Origin: Cytidiella melzeri
Taxonomy: Eukaryota > Basidiomycota > Agaricomycetes > Polyporales > Irpicaceae
Assembly: GCA_022592445.1 (NCBI GenBank)
Contig: JABYQR010000106.1
Coordinates: 1-64,000, forward strand
Direction: 5' to 3'
Length of the DNA: 64,000 bases
Part shown: in pieces, positions 9,068 through 22,600 of the stretch
Layout: the number at the start of each line of letters is the position of its first letter
Position numbering within the stretch: the first letter of the stretch is position 1
Made by a program: the position numbers and the translations under genes
Notes under the pieces: generated by a model
What the model was told of the DNA's origin: nothing
Databases searched by the model: none
What the model saw: only the letters and a program-made list of their open reading frames with translations

Positions 9068-10055
9068 CTACATAAGCTCTGCTGCACAAGTGGGGAGAGA
9101 CTCATACAATCCCTTGATATACCCATCATCCAAATTCACCCACTCCTCCTGCAATGCCTCCCACAGCTCCTCCTTATCCGATGGTTGCTGCTTGCAAGGC
9201 CATAATTTGCAGTCTAGATGGTCCCATGCATTCTCCAAAATATTCATATCTGGTGAATTTGGAGGCCAGGGCAATACAGTGATCTTGTTCTCCTTGAACC
9301 CAGCTGTAGCAAGCTTTGATGTTTGCTTTGGGTAATTGTCCTGTTGCATATTAATCCCTCGCCAGGTCAAATTCTGGTCTGTCAAGGTGCTCAGAAGAGA
9401 CTCTGATAGGATGGAGCAGTAAAGCTTTGCATCCATCCTCCCATCAAAGCGGTGTAGCCTTCCTTTTCCCTTCAAAGTGATCCATCCCCACACCATGATA
9501 CCTCCACCCCCGTGCTTCACTGTCTCCTGCACGTTCCGGTCCAAAACCTCCTCGCCCAGTCTTATTTGGAAGTATTCCCTCCCATCTGAGCCAAATAGAT
9601 AAAATTTGGACTCATCTGAGAACACCATTACCCCCACTCTTTCTGCCCCCATCTGGTCGCATGTCCAGCCCACCACTTGTGCTTCTTTTTATGGGCTACA
9701 GACAGAAACAGCTTTCTTCAATGCACATATCCCTCCAGCCCAATCTCTGCAAGGTTGTGACACATTATTTGGGCAGCCACTTGTGGGAATGCCTTGTGCT
9801 GCAGGTCCGTATTGTTGCAGGCCTCTTGTTGTGCCAGGAGTAAAGTGGCGTGACAGAGATTATGGTCCTGTAAAACATGAGGACAACCTGTCTTGTGCTT
9901 GTTTGCATAAAAATTGGGATTGTGGGATAGGTTTTGATGGTGCAATAGATGGTGGACCGGTGGACGGGGACTTTCTTGTGAATGTCAGCCACACTGGCAC
10001 CTTTGTTATGCAGAGTCCAAATTTGGGCCTTTTTAGTAGGGGTACACTGCACCAT
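9068..10055 (-). pseudogene. Tc1/mariner transposase relic
   Basis: The minus strand holds an N-terminal helix-turn-helix (KAQIWTLHNKGASVADIHKK, then HRSTIYCTIK) and a catalytic region: FSDESKFYLFGSDGREY (first Asp), GGGIMVWGWI, MQQDNYPKQTSK (second Asp) and WPPNSPDMNILENAWDHL (third acidic position). Spacing fits the Tc1 DDE group. Between about 9676 and 9945 the frame shifts more than once, so no intact protein exists. Catalytic acids are retained, unlike in the retroelements next door. Terminal inverted repeats could not be placed with confidence. Confidence 0.87.
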
Positions 10056-10551
10056 ATGTGTGGTCTAGAGTTGGGAGAGTGGGTGATATGGGAAAAAGCA
10101 CAAGAGTGGTGAAGTGGGAGGATCAAAAAACAAAACCAACCCAAATAGTGGTCGTGCGTGTGACGGGCGCCTAGCGCCGCGACGGCGCAGATTGTGTACA
10201 ATGTTTTGAATACGAGAAAGAATATTGTGTTTTCATTGTAGACATATTCCATACATACAATACTCAATGTACAAAAAAGGATGGAATAAAATACACAGTT
10301 TTGAGCTCAAGTGGAGTGCAAAGAGTTGTGCGCTTGCGGTGTCGCAAGACTTTTTGCCGCTACTGTATATATTGACTAAGGATGTGAGAAGCCTAAGGAG
10401 AACTGGCACTTCAAGTTGGTGCGCTTAGTTAGACGCCAAGAAGTGGGATTAGGACCCGTCATCAATGTATGTCACTCGCAATGAAATAAAGCAATAAATA
10501 GCACTATTGTACAACGTTCCAGAGCTCGAAAGCTGATTGGGCATATATAAT
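10056..10551. other. Gap between Tc1 relic and TOR 3' end
   Basis: No gene seen. A short GCGCC-rich patch (10165-10190) may be the remnant of a Tc1 terminal repeat, since a loosely similar TTTAGCGCCC patch lies at 8957-8966 on the other side of the relic. The part next to 10551 should hold the TOR 3' UTR. Confidence 0.4.
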
Positions 10552-13500
10552 CTACCAGAACGCACACCTGTCCAAAGAATCAGCAAGTTGGACCTTGCTT
10601 GTCGGTGAATTTGCACGTACCATCCAGAGAAACATTGGCAGAGATTTTCTAAAGATGTCGCTTGTACAATCAACTTGTCGACTTGTTGCTGAACGGTAAG
10701 GACTATATCTGGATTGAAGTCGCGTCCTGAGGAAAGTAGACGTTGAGGCAGCGCACAGGACAAATGACAGAGGCTGCATACCTGTGAGCTTGTGTTGTAC
10801 GCGGCTGTATACAGCCAAGGCACGTTCGTTGCGGACCTCTGAAGCCTCTGCCAAACGCGTGTACAATTTCAGCATCAGAAATGATTGCGGAATCTATTTT
10901 AGAAAATCTTACCATTAAAGATGTCATTCTCGTCAGCCTTCATTTTGCGTTGGAAACCACCAGGGTGAGCTGCTGTGCCTGCCATATCAGACGTACGATC
11001 TGGGTTCATTACTGAAATGAGATGTTAGTCCAGGAACCCCAAAGTTATCGTACCACGTACACTCGGCTCTCCTTCCATCCCCATCCGTCTGTATCAGCCT
11101 CCAGCTGATCAATGGGTCGTACACAAACGCTTCGAGCACAGCCATCAATGACTCCTTGTTTTCCCGCAGTACCTTCATGCTGACTTCGCAAGTGTTCCTG
11201 AAGCTGCCCTCAATACCGCTGACCTCCATCGCATGCGTCAGCATCCTTGTCAGCCTGAAGGGAATCTTCTCAGGGAACTTCTCTCGCAGCATGGCAACCT
11301 CGAAACAGTCTCCGAAATCGATGTGAACAACTTTGCCCGTGTTCTTTTGCAGCATTAAATTCGACGGATGTCGGTCTCCCAGTCCCAGGATGTGCCCAAC
11401 CATGCTGTTGGCAGCGAGCGAGCGGGTGTAAGTCGCACGTCGTTCAAGCCAGTGTTCCGAGTTCGCAGATTTCAGCCAGAGTACGCGGTACAAGTCCTGT
11501 CCTGTTGTATTCTCAAGGGCATATTCAAAGACTTCAATCTTCTGGAGCAAGATCAGAGACTCATAATCGGGTGCCATCTGTGATATAATACGTCAACTAG
11601 TGGAACACCGGGCGAGTCGTCTGCAGAATAGCCACCTGTAGCATCAATCGATATTCTATATTCAGTAGCACTTTCCTCGAGTCCCTGTACTCCTTGATCA
11701 GTACATGCAGCGTGTCACTGTCTTCGACCCATCCAAGGAGACCAGCCTGGGGGGCAAGGGGGATGACTGGGAACCGCAGAATATGTAGGCGACGCTTGAA
11801 GCAATGAATGTCAACGGAGAGAAGGTTATTGACCAGGCTAAAGAGCTGCATAACTCGCTCATCTTGCCGAAGATCCTCGTGCCCTATGGGATACGAGGTC
11901 AACAACGCTTTTGGAAGGTACGAGGCGCATCTTACCTTTGAGGAGGAATTGGTAGTCTTTCCCATCGCTGCCCTTGAGAGCTAGTCGCCGAGGACGCTGT
12001 TTTGACGGGATTACCGACAATTTTGAGGCGAAACTGGTGATTGTCACAACAGGCTTTCCACTCTGGTAAGTGCCTGGGAACAGCTAGCAATTAATCCTAG
12101 CCAGGCTACCATGCGACAGAAACATACCAGGAACAGCAAGATCGAGATTGCGAGCTTTCAGTAGTTCGGGAGAAACATATTGCAGGTCGAGAATATTCAG
12201 CGTCGGGAGCTGCTTCTCGATCTTCTTGAACACCTGCAGCGTACAGCTTGGCTTAGCTCAATTCTTATCCAACGCGTAAGCCCACTCACTCCGTAGTAAA
12301 TTTCCCAAGCTCTCTCTAAATCTCTCGCCTCGCCATGTCTGCGATATCTCTTGCAGGCTTCGTGTGCTTCGTGAAGGTCGCGACCGAAGACTTGCGTGAA
12401 GGACGTCTCTCGTGCTGTTCTTGGACCCTGTTATAGACATAATGATTGTTGATGGTTGTCCGTGACTGTGATGCATCAATTACTGACCTTCTCAAGCAAC
12501 TCATGCAATGGCTCTAAATGAGCAATCATGCCGTCAGGATTGTGATCAGTGAAGTACAGTCGAGATGCCTCTTCCAGCCCCTCATGCCACATTTCATGCC
12601 ACAGGATAGCGACTCGTATGAGCTCTTGGCTGACAACAAGTGCCTGGGAAAGGTGTTAGAAGGTGTCACTCAACGAGGATTTAGAGGCTGTAAAAGTACA
12701 ATACCTGGTCAACAATAACAGGGCTATGATCTCTCATACGATCCATTATCGCTTGTGCAGCACTGCGTCGCGGTGTGCTGCTTGACTTAGCCGCAACGGT
12801 CAATGGATAAATGAGCGCTTGAGGCTGGTGCTTGCCAACGTCGGTCAGCAGGTGATTGATATTCCGTCGGATGTTTGAACTTGGCGTTTGGATGCGAGCG
12901 ATAATCTGCGGAATGACCTCCAACCAGGTGTCGACTTCAACATTGGTAAACCCTGTCGCCATTGCGTGGCTGACATCATCATGCGCGCCGTACTTGAACC
13001 AGAGGGTCAGCAACCGCAGGGTGTCCTGCAGAGCGTTCACATTTCGCAGTGCAATCGACTTAAAGAAACCTGTTCAGCGAAGTCAGTCTTGTCATGTCAG
13101 AAGTGATGCCTATTTGTTCACCATTTACAGCCTGAACTATGTGCACGGCAAGCTCATTGCCTGGCATTTCGTTTTTTCCTTCTGGCTGGGTATCGAGATA
13201 ACCGACAACGTCGAAGTTAGCCAGTGCCCATGTATGCCACGCTTTGTACCAGGTGGTGTCATAATGGGTGGCTAACCAGTACGAATGTAGTATATCTTTG
13301 ATCGGCCGCTGATTATGCGATAAGCAAAGCAGTCTGACAGAACGACGGTTTACCTACCTGGCTCCAGTCGTCGTACATTTCTACCTGCCATTGGCCTTGC
13401 TTGAACCAGCAGCGAGCGAGTAGCTTGGACAAGTCTTTGAACTTCTGCCTTCCAGTATAGGAATTTATTTCGCCTGACTCAGGATGTACATCCCGCGACA

Positions 13501-16500
13501 GACTTTCCGTGAACTTTACCAAGAACTTGAGACTGTCTTCTTGAGCTCCAGTTGACCACATGAACTTCAGATGAGCGTAGACAACATGCGGTGGAGCCTT
13601 TGAAGCCTGCTGCAAGTCACGATACTGGGATTGTAGCTGTGCATAGGTGAGCGCAGACGTAGAAGGGGAAAGCACGCAACATACCTGATTTGGGGCCATC
13701 AGTGAATTGATAGTTTTCTCAGCTAATACCATCCTCTCCGATTTTCTGCACAGGTTTGCGAACTTGATCCAGGTGACCGAGTCATCTCCAGGGCGTAAGA
13801 CAAGTGCTCGAACTTGCAAGATACGTTGCCAGACCTCCACGTCAGGCTGGCAGGCTTGGAGTCTGATAGAAAGGTGCGATCAATCAAATAGACTTTGCAC
13901 TACGAGGTCATTCTTTTTACCGTTTCATCCAAGTCTTGCGCATTGTCTGACGGCGTTCGGGCTGGTCAGCATGTTGCTTGTACAAAATGATCTCTTCTAG
14001 TTCTGAAAGCATCTGCGCTCGAACCATGGTGCTAGAATAGGCTCAGAATAGACGTGTGAGCACTGACATAACAATGATACGTACTTATAAGATCGCCCAT
14101 AGCTCTCGCCCACCAGCGACGCAAGGTCAGGATCAAGCATATCCCGCGCTCTGGCGATATGGAGGAGCGCTTTGGGGAACTGATTCTGGTGCACGCACAA
14201 GATAGCCCGATAAAATGGCTTGTCGGCAGAGTCGGCTCTCATGGCGAGGATGTAGTCGTCCATGGAATCCCAGTCGTTGAGAGACCACGCTGCTGCTGCT
14301 GCCAAGGGCGCCATCTCCCTTCGATCATCGTGACCAACGTTTGCCCAGTGTTCGTCGACTTGTTGTGCGAGTTGGTCCCATTCTCCAAGAGCATGCAGAC
14401 ATTTCATCCGGCCCAACACGATATCCGATGCATCAGGGTCTTCAAGTGCCCTCCTATCGTACGTCGCCAGCGCTTCCTGCCACCGTCCAAGGCGTTCGTA
14501 CCACTCCTCATGCTTGCTCACATCGTACTGTTCGCGGGCGATCAAAAGAGTCCCCCAGGCAGCGTCATGTTGTTGTAATTTAGAGTTGATACCAATCAAC
14601 GCTTCGATAATTGTAGGTGATGTCTCAGTGAAGAACTCTAGTTCCTTGTAGTGTAGTGCTTTGGCGTATGCGTGGAACTTCTGCGAAATCTCTCCGAGAG
14701 TGCGGTTCTCAATAGGAAGAGTCTTCTCCTCATGCTCCATGAACTCGGCCAAGTTCAGCAGCCGATGGACTAGGTCAGAAGGTGCGATAGGAGACGATAT
14801 GGCGTACTCGATAGAGCGAACAAGATCTTCCTGAAAGAGCTAGATAAGCAATGATACTGGGAAGCCGGGGGTTCCTCACGAACCTGATACTGATCATACA
14901 ATTCAGACCAACAGGAGAGAAAGGCGGCATTGAAAAGCTCCCGCGCAATAGGATTGTGGACATCGACTAGACTCATGCAGGCACGAAGTGCGTGGGAAGG
15001 AGATTCCTTCATGAATTCCACTGAGAGTCGCTGCATCCATTCGTCCCAGTCTTCCCGAGTCGCGACTTGAGATACGTCCCAGGCTTGTTTCAGATGCTGC
15101 TGATTGACCACCATCTTCGTTGCTTCAGCGGGAGCAGAGTATTCAGTGATTTTTGCTCCCTCCGTCGACCTTTCGCAAAAATCAGCACAAGTAGCTTCTG
15201 AGCTCGTCAATGCAACTAACGGAATATCTAATGCTGTCGAATCCTGAGGTAGTCGCTCTCCGTTGAGTAGCTTTACGATAAGGTTGTCGTACTTGAGATG
15301 AGAAACACGATTTTTGCGCAAGGCCTAGAAAAACATATGTTAGATTTGATGGTCCTAATCAGGTTATAACCCTTACTTTCTCGATGGTTGGGATGAACAC
15401 TGCGAAATCTGAGCCAAGTTGCATTACTAGCGCGGATAGCGTATCCATGACAGCTATTTTCAGCTCATGGGACTGGCTGTTCAGAACACGAGCCAAAGAG
15501 AGGATGATTCGCGAAGCGTGGTCAGAAAAGTTTACTCTTCTGGTCAGACCCTCAACAGTCTGAACAGCACTCCTCCGGAGGGCAATCGTGGCGTCAGGTC
15601 TCTCGTACGTTTTGACGATAATGGGAATGACGAGTTGGAGGTACTCCTCTATGTTGGCGCCAAAAGTCAGGAACGCGTCGAAGATCTTCATCTGCGTGTT
15701 CGCGGTCTTCTCGTTCAGTTCGCCATCGAACACCTTCAGCAGCAAAGGCAAGATAGTGGGAAGGAATGGCTTGAATTCTGCATCGAGAGCCTTACCGAGC
15801 GATTCCACAAGTGAGACCAGGGGCAGCTGGAGCGAGATGTTATCCCAAAGATCGGTAATCAGTGTGAATAAATCGTTCATGTGGTTTCGGATATGTTGTT
15901 TCACAATGCCAACGAGGATAGCGAGTTGTTCAAGGTGGAATACTTGTATCCGAGCAGCTGAGGTCCGAGCTACTTCCGTAAAAGCCGGAATAATCTTCGA
16001 TATCACATATCAGCTACATGCTGTATTGTACGTGGAAAAAGACTTACCTGCGGCAAAAAAGCCACACACTTCAATCCCTGTGTTTTGAAAATCGACATGA
16101 TTGCTTCGATAACTTTATGATGCTGGCCTGTCTGCGATTGATCGCGCAAGATACTGAGTAAAGCATTGATAGCAACTGTTTGGTAGTAATCGTCTGGTGA
16201 CGAGCCTGGCCCAGAAAGAGTTTTCGCTGCGACATTGTTCACTAGAGCAGAGTTTTCCAGCTCGGTGGCAGCCTCTTCTTCGGGTTTGCTCTATCGGTTT
16301 GCAACAGAAAACAAGTAGTTAGACCAATTGGCCTCAGAGTATTCCGGCAGGAGCACAGTGTTGCGGCTTACCTTTCGCCGATATGGATCTAGAGCACCCA
16401 ATATACCAAGCACTTTAATGACTTCTCGCCGAACACCCTGGTTATTCTCTGTCCGTAGGATACGACTGAGAACTGGGAGGAGCTGAGGGTGATCCAAAAG

Positions 16501-19445
16501 CGGGGTAATAACATATCCTGTGCTGGAACAGACTTGTCCAAGCGTATGCAGAGCAGCGTCTCGTTTCACGACAGCTGGATCAGACAGTCGCGCGATGATC
16601 ACATCCATGAGGTCCGGCACATGAGGTAGAACATCTTCGCCACCGACAGACGCAAGTTCGCCTAGACACATTATGACGTTAGCTGCGACAGTCGCGTTGC
16701 TGTCCGACGCTTTTGGCAAAAGTACGCGAAGAATCGGGATAGCATAAGGCTTTATGAGGCGCTGGGTTGCGCTGACAAGCCGCGTCAGGAGTCGGGTGCA
16801 TTCTTCACGGTTGCGCCTATGCAGTCCGTCAAAGGCATTCAACAAGGGCTAGAGAGACGAAAGGCATACATGACACTGCTGTATTCCAGCTCCGTCAACA
16901 GCTGGATCAGGGTCTTTCTCAGATTAGGCATAACATAGGCAGGGTTGTGTCCAGAGAGTCGGCCAATAAGAGCCACAGCAGCGAGTCGATTATCAAAGAC
17001 TTCGTCGTTGAGCGCGATGAAGAGCGAGCGAACGTTCTCAGCCTGTGCAAGGTGCTTGTCGAAACGTTCATGCAGAGACGAGAGAACCGCGTTCCGGATG
17101 CTCGAGTCTAAAACAAAAAAGGTTTGACCTGAGGAGCGCAGTGTCTTGTTGACCACACATACCTGGATCAGCGATACCCACAGTGAGCAGTTTGTCGATG
17201 ACATCGCCAACAATCTCGATGGAATGATTGCTTGCTTGATAGCATATCGGATCCTTGATGAACAAATGACAGCAAGTAAGCGCAGCAGCACGCCGAATAG
17301 CAGGGTTGTCATCCTCGAGGTAAGGCAAGGCATTGTCCCTGACAAATTCGTTCAGAACGTGACCTATGGGCGAACCTACATGAGTATGGTAGCGCAGAGT
17401 GTTGTGAGCGATCAATACCGCTAAAATCGAATGTGCCCATGATAGTCAGAGCCAGGGTAATAGTTTCCGGCCGATGCGTCACTGCTGCACCCTGGGAAAC
17501 ATGTAGCTTGCCTAATTAGTCACGCTCATCCTGTTTCCTGTAGAGATTGACTTACTTCTGTCGTACTATGATCCCTAGCCATAGTAATCGCTGTACCAGA
17601 TGATTCATTTCTGAGCAAACTGGTTGGCGGAGCTCCGAGTGGCTTATAGCTCGTGCCGCTCAAAATCATCGACAGCATGTCTAAGAGGCGCTCTGTGTAC
17701 CATACGGCATGTCAGCTTGAGTTCACTTAACGATTAGAGTAGCAGCACATACCTTGGATAGTCCTCAGAAGAGGCGGTATGTACTGTGCAATGGCCACAA
17801 GAGCTTGGTGCAAGGGTTCACTCAACTCGCAGTCGAACATCAACTTCAGCTGGTCATGCAGCAGCTTTGTCAAATTCGGCCCTACTGCAGACGCAAGCAT
17901 GCCGATGCATTGAAACATTGGCTCCTCGGAAGGGGCATTCTTCTTCCTAGAAGACGAGAGGGCACTTTCAGTACAGGAAACATTATGCAGGAAGCATGTC
18001 AGCTGCCCTGGGATTGACGCACCCGTGCATTTGCAGTCCTTGCTTGATTTGTGACATAATAGTGTCCAAGAACGGTTTCATCTCACTTCCGACTGCGCTA
18101 GCGACATGGCCGATGGCAATGAAAGCTGCGGGACCAAAGCATACACCGAATAAAATGTTAGCAGCGATCAGCGTGCGCAAGAAATGCTCACCAAAACTGC
18201 GCTCAGCCGGCTTTTCCAACATACTCAGAAGATGGGCCATGGCTTTGTGCAAGTGGTGCTCCGCGAAAGTTTGTGTGTCATACGCGGCGAGCGTCGGGAT
18301 TAGGGTGATGACCATCTTTCGCACATGAGGATCTCGATGCATCTTGAAGGTGAGAATCTGCTCAGCGGTATCGAGGAAAGTATCCCTCATAAACTACGCA
18401 AAGTAAACAGTATATCATTCCGACGGCTCTTCCACAGGTAAGGCGGGAGTAATGCGTACCATACCACCGTGGAGAAGCAATTCACGGTAGGTCAGCAGGC
18501 TTCCATGTATGATCTCCGGCTGGTTCATTTTGAGTCCGTTCTGCGCGTCCTGTAGTATCTTCATCAAGTAAGGATTACTCCTTGGCTGTCTCTCCCTCTG
18601 CGCAACTATTCCTAAACAAGCCGCGAGCAGTTCAGCAGCACCTTCTCTGACAAGGACGCGCGGATCTCTGATAGGCACCAGTATCTTCTCAAACACGAGC
18701 CCGATGTGAGGGTGGAAGTATATTGGACTGTTCTTCGCGAGCTGCTTCAGAATCAGCACTCCGGCATATCGAGACGTGTCTGAAGACGACGAAGATGATG
18801 AGGACGAGAAGGTCGATGAGGAAGTGGAGGAGGAGGGCTGTAGCAGCTCGATCGCTGCTCCGACTTCAAAGTCCATGAAACGTTCGCCAAAAGCTGCGCC
18901 GCCAATTTTCGAAATCTGTCCTAGAGTGTGGGATGCAGATAGCATGATGTTAATGTCGGGATTAGGAAGTAGAGCTTTGACATAGTTGAAGAATCGGAAT
19001 AGGTTGCGCTTCGATTCTATATTGCCTTCCCCGTCGGCTTTCAAAAGGTAATCTGCGCGTATCCATCAGCAATGCAGGGCACGTCAAGAGTCATCCGACA
19101 GTCAGCGAATAGCTTGGAACGCCACAGTCAAGGCACACACTCACCAATGGCCAATATGCCACCCATCTTCTCGTGGTTCGCCTGACTGTGCACAAGATCG
19201 AACAGCCTCCTGTTGATATTTTCGTCCCACTGCTTCGCCGCAGCGTCGGATGCCATCTCAGGGACTGTATTTAAGACCTACATGGGTGTCGCAATTCACA
19301 AGTCAATGCATAGACTAAGTGCAACGGCCGGAATACGCACATAACGCTGCAACTCGATTGCGCTGGCAGTTCTCGTGTCCTGGTTCCTACTCTTCAGCCC
19401 TGCAAATATCTGATCCAATACGTCCGCTTGCATAGTCGTCGCCAT
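10552..19445 (-). CDS. TOR: TOR serine/threonine protein kinase
   Basis: Phosphatidylinositol-kinase-related kinase, core of TOR complexes, controlling growth, translation and autophagy in response to nutrients. Reading from 19445: [20 protein letters not shown] and long HEAT repeats (to about 15360), FAT domain (about 15.3-13.3 kb, e.g. [16 protein letters not shown]), FRB domain (12.2-12.7 kb, [19 protein letters not shown] and [12 protein letters not shown]), kinase lobe ([37 protein letters not shown]) and FATC ending FSGWCAFW with stop at 10552-10554. The 3' exons splice in frame at 10568-10620 and 10727-10781. Many short introns; total estimated near 2,350 residues. The FRB Ser, Trp and Phe that contact FKBP12-rapamycin in known TORs are kept. 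The start is chosen at the first Met of the conserved block; an in-frame Met at 19532 is less likely. Confidence 0.96.
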
Positions 19446-19564
19446 GATGTTGGAGGCACCTTGCGAGGTGCAGATGAGCACCTCTAAATGAGCAGTGCAA
19501 GCCTGTATTGGGCAGGAAGATTGATTGATCAAACTAGTATAATTATTATAATATCAATAATCAC

Positions 19565-19653
19565 GGCCTGGTGGTCTAGTAGTATGATTCCTTCTTAGGG
19601 CTTTTCATTGGTCAATTTGGAGGAGGTCCCGGGTTCAATTCCCGGCCAGGCCC
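19565..19653 (+). tRNA. tRNA-Pro (anticodon AGG) with 17-nt intron
   Basis: Acceptor GGCCTGG pairs with CCAGGCC, followed by discriminator C. D arm GTC..GAT, anticodon stem CCTTC with GGAGG, loop TTAGGG..T with anticodon AGG, T arm CCGGG-TTCAATT-CCCGG. An intron of 17 nt (19601-19617) sits one base 3' of the anticodon, the standard eukaryotic place. The mature length is 72 nt plus CCA. CTTTTTG downstream can serve as RNA polymerase III terminator. It stands between TOR and the F-box gene, both on the opposite strand. Confidence 0.95.
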
Positions 19654-19858
19654 GGCTTTTTGTACGAATTTGTCATCTACATGTACAGCCGAATATCCAG
19701 CTCTAGTTTGCAAGCAAATATACGAATCCGCGTAAGCTTCGCATCGTTGCCAGCTGCTTGATTTCGTTATAAGACTATGCTACGATACTAGGTCGTAAAA
19801 CTTCGAAAGGCATGCTGGACTCTTTATCACCAGTCATACCAGAAACCGACAACACATC

Positions 19859-22327
19859 TCACGCTTCGTCCGGAGCACCAGACCTGCCCGGCGGACGATG
19901 ATATGCCCCGCGTCCAGCAAACCCAATCCTAAAGGGTGTCATCCCACGCCCCATCGTCGGCATCGCAGGGAGGCCTCGAGTAGGAAACGCCCCAGGCATG
20001 TTTGCCTCCGGGTATTCTTGGTGCTGAGGCTCAGTTTTACCAGCCTCTTCTCTCAAAGCAGGCGGACTCGCCGGTTCATCCGCGCCAGGCTATTTCTGCA
20101 TGTCAGCAATGTCGCGCATGTTCATATATCCCAAACAACTTCATACCTCAAGATCAATGACAAGCGCACCCATATGCCATCCCGCGGCGGCAGCGGCGAA
20201 GCAGTACCTCTCCTTCCCTTTTCGTCCCATTTTCTCTTCCTCCCAAGTGAATCTCACCTCACCTGGGACACTCGTCTCTTTGGGAATCATGCCACCCCTC
20301 CTAGCTCTTGTCTCACGGATCGAACGGTCTTTCTCCTGCTGTGTGGTGAATCCACCAGGCGCACCTACCTGGATGTCATTCGGGTCACCCAGTCCTAAAG
20401 CGCCCTTAGAGAAAGCACCCCATGTAAGAAGTTTGCCCGTTGTAGTAAGAGCACCGAAATGGTAATCCCCAAGAACGACAGAGATGACGCAGTTGTGCGG
20501 TGCCTGGAGTGTAGGAAGTATAGTTGGTTTCAGAGGTTGGGGAGGGAGGATAGATGAGTTGGTAATGGTGGGATGAGTGAATGATGGATCGTCGTCGATG
20601 TTGCCCATGAGGACAATGCCGGGGTTAGGAGAGTAGGCTGTGAATGTCTTGAAATGGCCCGAGATCTGCAACAAAGGCGTTCTTTAGGGAGTGCTGGGTA
20701 TACATATATATATATTAGGCGAAACCAGGCCTTACATGAGATATCGTCATGTCATTCGGTACCTGTAACCCATTCTTTGGGTCCGTCCATACCAGGTCTT
20801 CCTGTACCTTCTCTACTTCGCTGAAGTAGGGTAACTAAACATTCAACAGCGCCAGACGTCAAGTGAGTGAAGGAGGCAACATCCAAGATCCTGACGACTT
20901 ACATACTCCCACTTATTTCCCTGTCTCTGCGCGGTTTCTTGACCCTCCAATCCCTTGAACCTCACAACATGTCCTTTGTTCGTCAGCCCAACAAGGGCAT
21001 TATCTAAACCCGCAATCTTCACAATCTTTGTGTGCTCATCTTTACCCCGTTCACTGGCAGGCCGGGAAAGACTTGGAAGGTCGTATTCCTCCAAATCGGG
21101 CAGCTTGACCATAATTTGTCCCTGCTCAAGAACTTCTTGACCTGCGTCGTTGCGGTATGAATCATTGGAAGGTTCGGCGTCGACGCTCCAGACATGGCAT
21201 CTCACTCTCGGTGGGTCCTCCGCTTTCTTGCCAGATCCCTCTAATCGGGCATAACCGACCTCTTGGTCGTCGAACTCCTCGTTCATTCTGTATACCTGCC
21301 GCCCGAGACGATCAGTTCCGTTAGGTCTAGGCCAGAACACAAAGACAGCTCCAGAGGATGTGAGAACGGCGGTGAAATTCCAACCGCATTCAACTTGAAT
21401 GGGAGCGGCGGGCGCGCCATGGGTCTCGCTGGGATGAGCGGAAGTCGAAGCAGAATGAGTTGAAGTCGAAAGAGATGAAAGGGACGACGTAAAATATCGT
21501 GAGTTCAACAAGAAGGGACGGCCCCACGATACAAAATTGACGACCTGGGAGGAGGTCGTAAGGGCAGCAGCATGCAAGCGTCCGCAGCTGGCGAAGACGT
21601 TAGCGATTGACTGTTAAAGGACAGTCAGAAAGATGTACCTGATGCTACGGATAGAGAACGGGAGCTCTAGACGGGTTGCCGGTGCTGCTGGCTTGTGAGG
21701 GTCGGAGAAGCCGTCTGAATGAAGACCAAAGTTGGTCCCGTCCAGTGTACCTGTTGTAATACCACATCAATTGCCTGTTCGATGGCCATATGTCAGATGG
21801 CGAATACCCCAGACCCATATATGCCCCTGAGAGTCTAACGCATGAAAACACCTTGGGAGACAATGTGAGCAAAGTAATGGAAATCCGAGAGTACCCACAT
21901 TCCTCCAGCAACCAAGCTGACGACTTTCACTCCGGGTGGAAGACGCAATTCGATAGGGTATGGTGTCCCTTCATATACGGACGTCTGGGGTAGTTCGCGA
22001 GGACCCAGACCAAGCCTTCGTCTGGAATTCTCTCTGTAAACGAATGAGCAGCAGTCGTAGGACCATGATATGCTGTACTTACCCCCAGACATAGACCTTC
22101 GGTTTCGCCAATCTCCTGTATATAAATTTCCATCCAGTCGTCCTGGCAGTGTCGTTTCCGGAGAAGTTGTAGTCAATCAATAGCCTGCGTTTCCAAAACG
22201 TTTCGTCCGAAGCGATTAGATAGAACAGCTTGGACACTGCGGAGAGATTTGCGATGGCTGCGACTGGCAGAAAAGGGAGTAAGTTGTCAATGATAACTTC
22301 CACGGGTAGTGACACAAGGCCTGGCAT
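19859..22327 (-). CDS. F-box protein with RCC1 repeats (SCF adaptor, Saf1-like)
   Basis: The N-terminal F-box (about residues 3-45) reads LVSLPVEVIIDNLLPFLPVA ... SKLFYLIASDETFWKRRL. It is followed by RCC1-type blades such as KVYVWGESRRRLGLGPREL, LVAGGMWVL and GALTTTGKLLTWGAFSKGAL. This order matches Saf1 of budding yeast and Pof9-like proteins, in which the F-box binds Skp1 of an SCF ubiquitin ligase and the propeller recruits substrate. Several short introns. The C-terminus is Gly/Pro/Arg-rich and ends PGRSGAPDEA. The substrate cannot be read from sequence. A start at 22327 puts the F-box at the very N-terminus as usual. Confidence 0.85.
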
Positions 22328-22600
22328 TTCTGTTGTGTCGTTGTGTCTTGGTTAGATGAGTGTAAGTAGCAGCAAAGGACAAGTGGGAGGTTGGAGGTCG
22401 ACCTGGTCAGTCGCTGAACAGTTCAAGTGGCAGTGTCTCCTATCGATGACATCAACCACATTGACCCTCGCGGACTGCGGCCGGACGCTTAGCATCAACA
22501 TTCAACAGCAGTTCAAACTTATAAAGTCTCCTCCAGCTGCGCGCAGGTCAATCGTAGGTCGTGATAGCTAAGCTTCAGAGTTCATTACATGCAGCCTACG

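Noticed and set aside
9606..10112. 168-aa plus-strand ORF
   Set aside because: It is antisense to the Tc1 transposase relic, whose motifs read on the minus strand.
8930..10280. Terminal inverted repeats of the Tc1 element
   Set aside because: TTTAGCGCCC on the left and GGGCGCCTAG on the right are only loosely alike and no TA-flanked ends could be fixed.
12856..13275. 139-aa plus-strand ORF
   Set aside because: Antisense shadow of TOR coding exons, no family resemblance.
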